Shown here piece after piece: positions 55,943-64,000 of a DNA stretch of 64,000 nt; positions within the stretch are counted from its first letter, which is position 1; each line of letters begins with the position of its first letter. Position numbers and translations under genes: made by a program. Where the stretch lies: positions 86,118,762 through 86,182,761 of the forward strand of contig CM059190.1 in NCBI GenBank assembly GCA_030323885.1, written 5' to 3'. The DNA comes from Branchipolynoe longqiensis. Taxonomy: Eukaryota; Annelida; Polychaeta; Phyllodocida; Polynoidae. Under the pieces are notes generated by a model. That model was not told the DNA's origin and ran no database searches. It saw only the letters and a list, made by a program, of their open reading frames with translations.

Positions 55943-56210
55943 ATACTGCATGGTGTCAGTATGTACAAAGATTACTGGTGTCAGTATGTACTGAAACAAT
56001 ATTAATAGGCAATGGCAATGATGTTCCTCAATTTACACACATGTACAGTGTGACGATTTTCACCAGATTCGATCCCACTTTGGTTTTTCCTAGCCTACTA
56101 CTGTGACCACACAGAGTGAAATTAGATACGAATATGAATTGATGAAGCACTAAGGAAAAGGACTAGGACGACCGTTGGGGTTTGAATAAAATAAATATAT
56201 ATATATATAT

Positions 56211-56462
56211 ATGAGTCTGTCTCAAAAGGTGCTAACTCTTCGTTTTTTTGTCCATAGATCAAAACTGCACTGAAACGGCTACACTGAAAACACAAGGACA
56301 TTTGCTTCAAATCAATATGTATTTTATTGGGAGTATGAAACACCATGTAAAAAACAAATCAGTTTATCCTGAGCAAATGCATAAGTAGATAGTGTGTTGG
56401 TCGTTACTATGGACAACGTTCTGTCCCATATTGCTTAGCACCTTTTGAGACAGTCTCATATA
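56211..56462. mobile_element. MITE-E copy 3, reverse orientation
   Basis: ATGAGTCTGTCTCAAAAGGTGC and GCACCTTTTGAGACAGTCTCAT; the interior is the reverse complement of copy 1. Confidence 0.85.
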
Positions 56463-56699
56463 GGAATTTAAAATGCTAATTGGTAAATCAGTTAGTCAAG
56501 CAGATGCTTAATAAGAGAATGTCAAAAAGTGCAATTTGAAACAAACAAAAATCATTCTGATTTGGCCAAATAGCCATATTCAAAGCATGGTATTTTCTTG
56601 AAAAACTGCAACAAGACTGAATAAATGCTAAATAGTTCACATATTCATAACAATTTAATAACCTATTTTTTTCCAGACCTCAATCTGCAGAGAATCAAA

Positions 56700-57430
56700 A
56701 GATATTTGCATCCAAAAATGTGAAAAAATGTAATTGTTTGCATGTAAACAGCATCTGTAAGTGACATTTGTTCAATTTCCTTATCTTTGAATGCTCATTG
56801 CAGCTAAAGAACCTTTTGAATCTTCCTCAAATTTGACACAGTATTACAATAACCATCCATGGCGACTAATAGATATTATTTATATGTATATCATATCCAA
56901 AAATATGGAAAATATTGAATTTTGATTGAACATATAAAGATAAATTGTCAGAAAACCAAATATATCAATTTGATAAATCTTTAAATGTTGATTGTAGCTT
57001 AACCAATTGGTGTATCTTCATATACATTGACAGTGCACATCATCTGGAGGTAATACACATTATCGTATTATACCTAGAATTACAAAATGTGCATTTTGAT
57101 TGCACATACAAAAGAAAAGTGTACAAAATTCAAAAATATAAATTTGTTCATCAAGCTTTGAACACTCACTGTTGCTCATCTAATAGTTGGATCTCCATCA
57201 CAGTTTGCACACATACCATATGGAACTAATGCATATTAGCTATACCAATAATTTAAACTAAAAATATCAAAAGCTGTATTTTGATTGCAAATACAAATTA
57301 AAAGTGTCTGAAACCAAAAATATTGATTTAAATAAATCTTTAAATATTCACTGTACCTAAAGCAATGGTCGGATTTTCCCCAAATTTGGTACAATATTAG
57401 AATATATATTTTGGGATATATCTTAATAGA
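56700..57430 (+). repeat. Diverged tandem repeat, about 175-185-bp period
   Basis: The anchor ATTTTGATTG occurs at 56919, 57093 and 57278. Around it recur CCAAAAATAT, AATTTGATAAATCTTTAAAT and GNACAATATTAGAATAT in the same order. A fourth, more diverged unit precedes these. It is a satellite-like AT-rich array. Confidence 0.7.
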
Positions 57431-57439
57431 CATCAATGT

Positions 57440-57998
57440 CATATACATGTTTCAACATGGGTGTCCCCCTTATGAAACTAATAAGGTCAGCAAAGGCCCA
57501 AACAGGTTGGTGTCAATATTCTGTCTGCGGCTCCTTGCACTAACTAGCACTAGTAAGATTGGTATCATTGGAAAGGTTACTAAATTGTTTATCTATCCAT
57601 ACCAAATCTTATTAGGTTTTAAATATTTTAAAATTCAGTGATGGTTTTAAACTTTCAAAATAATTTAAATTGCAGAATTTGCCTTTGACCTTTTTGACCT
57701 ATGGCAAACCATATATGGATAGAAAGCCGAGGTCATTGTGCTTCTTTTGGGACCAATCATGACTTTCTACAGTGGAAGTGCGAGCCAATTAAAGATAGCC
57801 TGTTTTCGGAGTCATTTTCATTGACACCAGTGATGAAGGAATTGATTTTACATCAATAAAAACGTACTTATATATATTCAATCCAACAAGAACAAATGTT
57901 GATCTTCTAGGTTATGCAATTTCATAAAAAATCAAATACATACAGAAATAGTTATGAGTATGTGAATATTGGGGAAAAAAGCATGATTCGTTGATTTT
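57440..57998. other. No gene seen
   Basis: Unique AT-rich DNA without recognisable coding potential. Confidence 0.4.
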
Positions 57999-58139
57999 TT
58001 CGTGGCGCTGCGGGTACCTTTTTATAGTGCCTCCTCACTGGGAGACCAGGCTACTGGCACCACAACCCAATTTCCCACCTGTCACATCAATTCTGAAACT
58101 GAGCTAACCAGGCTAGGTAACTACAAGTATCAGTTTTGG
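57999..58139 (-). mobile_element. SINE-A central fragment
   Basis: TATAGTGCCTCCTCACTGGGAGACC and GAGCTAACCAGGCTAGG...TACAAGTATCAG match the family. Both ends are missing. Confidence 0.65.
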
Positions 58140-58189
58140 TGTCTTCATGGGCCACCGAAGCTGGTCAGTCTTCTCCAAACTCCCGCACA

Positions 58190-58260
58190 GACAACTGCCC
58201 ACCTCGGCACCCGGCATCCAACTTCGGCACCCTGCATCCAACTCCGGCACCCGACACCAC
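58190..58260 (+). repeat. Short tandem repeat 'GGCACCCGGCATCCAACTTC'
   Basis: Three units of about 24 bp. A related block at 58700-58770 (CACCTCCAACTTGGCACTCGGCACC) indicates a local duplication, with TCTCCAAACTCCCGCAC preceding both. Confidence 0.75.
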
Positions 58261-58925
58261 GGCTTCGGCCAGTCCGTTGCGATTTCTTAGAGGGACAAGT
58301 GGCGTTCAGCCACGCAAGATTGAGCAATAACAGGTCTGTGATGCCCTTAGATGTTTGGGGCTGCATGCGCGCTACATTGAAGGAATCAATGTGTTCGTTA
58401 GGATTGACAGATTGAGAGCTCTTTCTCCATTCGGTGGGTGGTGCTGCATGGCCCTTTCGTAGTTGCTGGAGCGATTTGTCTGGTTAATTCCGATAATGAA
58501 TGAGACTCTAGCCTGCTAACTAGTCCGCGGATTCCCCCGGTACCCGACACCCACCCCTCTTCAAAACCCACCGCTGTGTGACAGTTGGTGCGGGCTGGTT
58601 GACATATCACCTCCTGCTGTGTGTTGGTGGGTGCCCTGACTTGTCACCTCCTGCTGTCTGCCGGTCAGTGCGAGTCATCTCCAAACTCCCGCACCAAACT
58701 CCTCCCACCTCCAACTTGGCACTCGGCACCCAGTCCTATTTGGCACCCGGCACCCCACCTCCAACTCTACAACACACACCAGAGATGCCAAGACAAGTGT
58801 CAGCATAAAAAAAGAGGGGCCGCAGACGGCCAGCCAAGACACGGCCACAGGCAGGAGCCTCCACCACCCTGCCGATACAGCTACGCCAGGCCACGGACTA
58901 CCACCCAGGGACCAGCAGCACCCCA

Positions 58926-59510
58926 ATGGACACTACAAGCACCGTGAGTAAGCGGCCGATGGAGGAATCATCAAGCGGAACGATAACTGGCACCGAATCG
59001 GATGACTCCTATCCAGAGCCGGGTCAGCGGGCCCCGACACTTCAAAACGGCCCACCCCAACAGCCAGAGGACGAGCAGCGCCTCCAGGAAATGGAGGAAC
59101 GCATCCAGGACCACATCACGACGCAATTGGAGGCCATGCAGCTGCCTATACGGCAGCTGACCGACCAGCTTCCCGAGCCACAGCAGGCTGAAAGGCCCCC
59201 ACCATGTCGGGAGCGCAACCAGAGGTCGCCAACACCGCACAGACACAGGAGGGACGCAGCGCGAGAAGATGACAGGAAGCGACGAGACGACCAGGACAGC
59301 CACAACAGGCAAGCAGGGGACACCTTGTCATCACCGGAGCGATCCGCGGACCGTAGGAGGGGGGGACCCACGGCGCCACACAGCGCCCGAGGTGACACAG
59401 CAACCACCGCCGCTCCCCCAGCAGAGCGGAGCGACGCAGACACGACGACGAACAAGACATGGATACAGAAGACGAGCTCGACAGGCGCGCCACAAGCGAA
59501 TCGAAGGTAG
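58926..59510 (+). CDS. Unassigned 194-residue charged, Pro/Gln/Arg-rich ORF (gag/ORF1-like?)
   Basis: ATG 58926 to stop 59510. The protein begins MDTTSTVSKRPMEESSSG, then a predicted coiled-coil stretch EDEQRLQEMEERIQDH. A Pro-rich segment and Arg/Asp-rich tracts (RRDAAREDDRKRRDDQD) follow. No known domain is recognised. A GC-richer block with AATAAA at 59855-59860 follows about 350 bp downstream. Composition and isolation among repeats suggest a retrotransposon ORF1/gag remnant rather than a host gene, but this is inference. Confidence 0.4.
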   Translation: MDTTSTVSKRPMEESSSGTITGTESDDSYPEPGQRAPTLQNGPPQQPEDEQRLQEMEERIQDHITTQLEAMQLPIRQLTDQLPEPQQAERPPPCRERNQRSPTPHRHRRDAAREDDRKRRDDQDSHNRQAGDTLSSPERSADRRRGGPTAPHSARGDTATTAAPPAERSDADTTTNKTWIQKTSSTGAPQANRR

Positions 59511-59519
59511 GCGAGCCAT

Positions 59520-61600
59520 GCTCCATGACATGTTCATAACAAACCCAATCAAGCATTTAAACTAAAAAATAAAGAATACCATCTAATAAGCGACTGACAC
59601 CCGCGCAGTTGACAGATCACACATACTTAAATGTCACATTTCTGATAATTTACCCTCTACTGTTATCTCATATGTTTATCATTAACTATTGCTATTGTAC
59701 TTTAAGGTAATTGATTATTCGTTTGTTAAATCGTTCACATGACTCATATGCCCTAATCATATTTCATTTCCCCAATATATCGGGGCCTTTGCTCGTTCGC
59801 TTCTTGCCCAATGATACACAGTCAATGTACATGCCGCCGGGCGGGCAGCGCCCGAATAAAAGCCTTGATTAACCCACTCACGCCTCCAAGTCAGCTGTGT
59901 CTGTGAGCAATGGAGTTATTATGTGTATATTTCGACACACACACGCGGTACTAAGTATAGTCATGCACAATTGTCAATATTTTCCATGTGCACTGATTAC
60001 TCATTCAGCCTCCCCTTTTCAATTTACTCAATTACTAAGTATTTTATAATGTTGATTATTTTCAGGACTGAAAAAGGGAATGTGCACAAATAATTTGCTG
60101 TTTATCTTAGCCATTTTTGATACCTTCATTTTACGCTTAGTCTATCAGTATTTACATCCCTTATAAAATTATGTTTCGCTTCAGAGCCCAAACTTTCACC
60201 TAGAAATGTGGTAATTGACAAATTGTATGCAAATTGACACTGAAATGTACATGGCCCCTCCCCATCATAGATAATGCCAAACAATCAAAATTACTTGTAT
60301 ATAAGCTTTCTCCGCTTGGTGCGAAAAGAGCATGTTGAAACTTCTACGAGAGCGAGGATGGGCAGAATGGTGATTATGGGCAGTGTACAGATTAAAATGA
60401 CTTGATACAGACATCTTTGGGGACCAGCACAAACTGCACTTTTATTTCATTATGATGCTGTGGAAACATAAGTATATGAAATGTACATATGATAATGCAT
60501 TAGGTCCATAGATAATCGCTCCAGAGCAGAGGGCCGACGATAAAATGTATACTTTCCATCCAGGCTTTATAACTTCATGGTAAAGCCCAAATCTTTAATA
60601 ACAGTTACAATACGGCTACGCCCACGTCATATTGCTTATATAACTACAGCAACTGAAGAGTGATGAGTAGGTTCAGAAAATATATGTTATTACAAGATAG
60701 TACCAACGATAGTAATTTTAATAGGCTTGCATGCAGTCACAGTGAGATCATACAGACTGCTGAAATAGCTTCCTAGACAATGCATACTTTGCAAATTGCA
60801 GTACCGGCATGAACTTGATGAAGGTATTGAATTCAACTAGTTACTATCTGCGGTAAGACAAGAAAAACTGATATATATTTACAACCGCACATTCTTTTTG
60901 AACTATACAAACAGATTAACGACGCAAAATTAGATAACATTAAATATAATAGACAATGCAGTCTATTTTTTAAAACATTTAAATCTCATTCTTTGATATG
61001 CGTATTGTGCCAATCCACTTTCCCTATTATCGCCCATTTGTGCAAGCGGCATTGCGAAACTGATTTCTTAAATCCACTATTCATGCGTGAAATTTCAACA
61101 TTGGGTTGCTGTAAATACGAAAAAAACTTCTTAATGAACATACTACACCAATATATAGTATCCCTATGGTTCTAAATAGTCGAATAAAGAGTGCCAAAAG
61201 GACACTGTAAATATGACCTACCGGTACGGGAAATACGCTCCGACTATGACATCTGGTGGATTATTACCGAACTAACGCTAGCGTCAGGTATAGTGTCACT
61301 CTTTCTCATTAGAGGGCAATGTAGTACTACTTAATCTTTCGCGCCAATTCCTTTGTTGTTGCAGTACTTTGAACATGTAGTATTAGTAGTTGTTGTAGCT
61401 GATATACTTATATATGTATATACAAATATATATAGCCAGAGCGAGGAGACATAGCCACAGGTAGTTCGAACTATACATATGTAGATAAGTTACATTGTGT
61501 TTACACAAATACAGACACCCTGATGAAAAAGCACTAGCTGAGGTTATTTTGGAGTATAAACCTAATATCATTGCCTGAACAGAGTTTTGAGATAAAAATC
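59520..61600. other. No gene seen
   Basis: Contains CCGCCGGGCGGGCAGCGCCCG (an inverted-repeat hairpin just before AATAAA at 59855), then AT-rich DNA with no recognised exon or repeat family from this window. Confidence 0.4.
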
Positions 61601-61605
61601 GAAGC

Positions 61606-62253
61606 ATGGACCCAAAACATCATGAACTGGCAATTCAAGGCTACGATCACCATACTAACATTGATGAACGGAGCAGAAGGGGAGTCATTCTATACACAAG
61701 ATCTCACCTGAATATATGTGTAAAGGAAATTCCAGGGCAAGACGTCTTTGAAGAGTTGCTATGGTGTGAACTGAACTTTAACGGTGCAGACAAACTCCTC
61801 CTGGGTGTTGTGTACAGATCACCAAACTGCCCAAAGGAAAACCGTGACCACCTGTGGACCCTGCTGAAGAATGCCAGTGAGTTAGGGACAAGTCACATCC
61901 TTGTCATATGTGCCTTTAACTACAGTGAGATTAACTGGAAAGTCGGGATGATGCCAAATGACATAGCAAATCCAGTTACAGCATTTGTTGAGACACTCAG
62001 GGACTCAGGGACATTAGCATATAATGGATCCAACACACTACCGGGCAAATCAACAGCCGAATACGCTAGACCTAGTGATCACCAACGAAGAAGGAATGGT
62101 GGACAATATATGGCCCTAAGTGCACCTGTCGGCAAGAGTCATTACACATTTGATTTCATGCACTACCCCGAACGACCTGTGAAGATAACATGGAAGTGCC
62201 AGTACCACAAGGGAAACTACACAGCCATAAGAGAAGACACTTATTTCCAATGA
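61606..62253 (+). pseudogene. Non-LTR retrotransposon endonuclease fragment, catalytic motif damaged
   Basis: The frame reads RSRRGVILYTRSHL, LLLGVVYRSPNC and HILVICAFNYSEINW, the order of the apurinic-like endonuclease of LINEs. The family motif GDFN is here CAFN, so the Gly and metal-related Asp are lost. After about TLAYNGSNTL the frame shifts, and the SDH and RT parts are absent. It is a truncated, inactive LINE piece. Confidence 0.85.
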
Positions 62254-62440
62254 TCGGGCGAGTCTCTGATTTTGGCAGTGCAAGGCGCCCAATTAGCATA
62301 AATGATCATATTTGACTCATTCCCGATTTTTTTTCCAATATTAGGTTTTTGATATGTTGTTTAGGGGGTTCTCCAGAATGAATGCCAATGGAGTGCCGTC
62401 GGAGTACGGCCATGTGATATATATTGTGTGCATTATATTA

Positions 62441-62613
62441 TGTAGTAGTCTGCACTGACCTATTAGGTAAGGAGCCACATGGACAGGTAGGGTGATGAAA
62501 TCAAGGAGCCTAGGTGGTGTAATGGTTAACACACTGGCTTGGAATGCAAGATTCCTGCTCTAGGCGCAGCATTTCCCATTTTCATCACCCCCCCCCCCCC
62601 CCCCCCCACATGA
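62441..62613 (+). mobile_element. SINE-B monomer fragment with poly-C expansion
   Basis: TGTAGTAGTCTGCACTGACC, GCCTAGGTGGTGTAATGG, then CATCACCC expanded into a poly-C tract. There is a deletion before the box-B-like part. Confidence 0.75.
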
Positions 62614-62815
62614 CAGATGACTGTGTCAACGGAGGTGGGGGTGGGGTGATGAATATATCCAAATTGCGTCTCATGAGGTTTTGGAGGGCTATAAATAAAT
62701 ATATTCTTATCACTTTTACCTTTCCATCAAATAAATAAAACATATCGATTTGATATATTTGGAATTCTAACAGCTTAAAGATCTGATCACTTGATTTTAC
62801 TATTCATTCCTTCAA

Positions 62816-63496
62816 TCAATCAATAGTTCCGTCCTCTAGTCGAGGGTTGGATGCAATGGTTCTCCACTTGTCCCGATGGTGTGCTTTTCTGATAGACTGT
62901 GAATAATTCAAGCCTGTCCACTGTGAAATATTTGTAAACCATGATGTTCTTGGTCTCCCTCTCCCTCTGCTGCCATTCACCTTCCCTTCCAACAATGTAC
63001 GGTATATTGAACTCTGACGAATGATGTGGCCAAAATAAATAAGTTTCTTTGTCTGTATAGTGGCAAACAAGCTTTTCTTATTTTTAATTTTTCTGAGAAC
63101 TTCTTTGTTGGTGATCTTCTTTGTCCATGATATTTTCATCATCCTTCGATAAGTCCACATCTCAAATGCTGCTAAACGTTTGTACATTTTCTTAGAGATT
63201 GTCCATGTCTCAGCCCCATACATTAGAGTAGACCACACATAACACTGAAGAATACGCTTCCTTGTTTGTATTAATATCTTACTTGATGTTAACACTCTAT
63301 ACATTTTGGAGAATGTTGTTCGGGCTATTGTTATCCTTCTTTTAATTTCTTCCTCACATCTCCCATCATTTGTAATCTTTTGTCCGAGATATATGAATTT
63401 GGATACTTGTTCTATGTTTGTGCCATCTATGGTTATATTGATATTTGGTTTATCTGTCTTTTTACTTATAACCATTGTTTTGGGTCTTCCTGGCAT
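62816..63496 (-). pseudogene. Non-LTR retrotransposon RT C-terminus (RTE/BovB-like), 5' truncated
   Basis: The frame reads KTMVISKKTDKPN, FIYLGQKITNDGRCEEEIKRR, QCYVWSTLMYGAETWTI, FEMWTYRRMMKISW and GRGRPRTSWFTNI. These make up the thumb/C-terminal portion of RTs in RTE-type and related LINEs. The catalytic YADD block would lie upstream of the truncation. The 3' end has an ATTGATTGATTGAAGG-like tail on minus, usual for this group. Confidence 0.82.
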
Positions 63497-63676
63497 TCAT
63501 TCCTTACATGAATATTTAATGTATCTTAATGGAAGCTCACACTTAGAATACGCTATTTGAGCTTGAACCCAGTAGATCAGGATTGGTCTACCTAACACAA
63601 TTAGACTGAGTACTCCCTGGCTATTATTAATAGTTCAATGATGTCACACAAGGCGTGGATATGGTCATAGCATTAA

Positions 63677-63870
63677 GGCGTCTAGATAGTCTAATGATTA
63701 AGATGCTAGCCTTGAATGGCAAGAGTTATGGGTTCGGGTCCTGGTCTAGGCGTACTGTTTCTTATTTGCAGCCCTCCCTCCCGATGACACTGGTGCGGTG
63801 ACTAGGATCCTATAAAGCTACGCACTGTATAGTTGTTGAACCAATGCTGTGTATGCATAAGTAAGTGCAT
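63677..63870 (+). mobile_element. SINE-B diverged copy
   Basis: GGCGTCTAGATAGTCTAATG, a well-formed GGGTTCGGGTCCTGGTCTAGG, then GACACTGGTGCGGTGACTAGGATCC and TAGTTGTTGAACCAATGCTGTGTATG. It includes the body that lies between units in the dimers. Confidence 0.75.
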
Positions 63871-64000
63871 ACAGCGGCTGTCACACATCACCGGATTGGA
63901 GGAAATGGAAAGAAACCAAACAAAGTCCATTGGTAGTCTGGTTTGTGTCAGTACAAGTTTTGAACATGCACACAATTTGGAACGATGTCGCCGGATTGAC

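Overview
The window is non-coding-rich eukaryotic DNA. It has spliced exons with GT-AG introns, tRNA-derived SINEs, non-LTR retrotransposons, MITEs and long microsatellites, and no operons or ribosome binding sites. Protein hits, repeat style and the abundance of tyrosine-recombinase retroelements and tRNA-SINEs fit a marine invertebrate, most likely a mollusc. The species cannot be named from sequence alone, and the mollusc call rests on recalled repeat types.

Two host genes are supported. On the + strand at 5.9-11.1 kb, five exons join in frame to give the C-terminal 281 residues of a pantothenate kinase (PANK1/2/3 type, CoA synthesis). The N-terminal exons lie upstream of the window or were not recognised. 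On the - strand at 55.4-50.8 kb, three coding exons give a 371-residue C2H2 zinc-finger protein. Its exons 2 and 3 each begin with the same finger module, so an exon was duplicated; both copies are phase 0.

Most of the rest is mobile DNA. At 24.86-30.33 kb (- strand) is a GC-rich, structurally complete but mutated DIRS/PAT/Ngaro-type retrotransposon: gag-like region, RT, RNase H, tyrosine recombinase, and A1...B1-A2-B2 split direct repeats. A tRNA-SINE has inserted into its recombinase. A second, unrelated split-repeat element survives as a remnant at 31.30-33.21 kb (+), with a LINE carrying RNase H inserted in it. Non-LTR fragments lie at 2.6-4.65 kb (-), 61.6-62.25 kb (+) and 62.8-63.5 kb (-). 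A decayed gene-like repeat with a C-terminal cysteine cluster is at about 34.1-35.7 kb.

Three SINE-like families recur. SINE-A is tRNA-derived, has about 16 copies, and includes one nested pair with an 8-bp target-site duplication. SINE-B has a tRNA-like core and occurs twice as the same 1.5-unit head-to-tail dimer. SINE-C is the 'TTTAACGAC...AGCACATTGATTTT' family. At least ten MITE-like families with terminal inverted repeats are present, several in the PANK introns. Minisatellites occur at 11.9-12.85, 13.46, 18.3, 43.2-43.7, 50.2 and 56.7-57.4 kb.

The most unusual observation is in the PANK intron after exon B (7.74-7.91 kb). A cluster of fold-back repeats built from a SINE-C fragment is fused to an exact 25-nt inverted copy of PANK exon A coding sequence. 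No new multi-gene system was found. Most other open frames are shadows of repeats or microsatellites.
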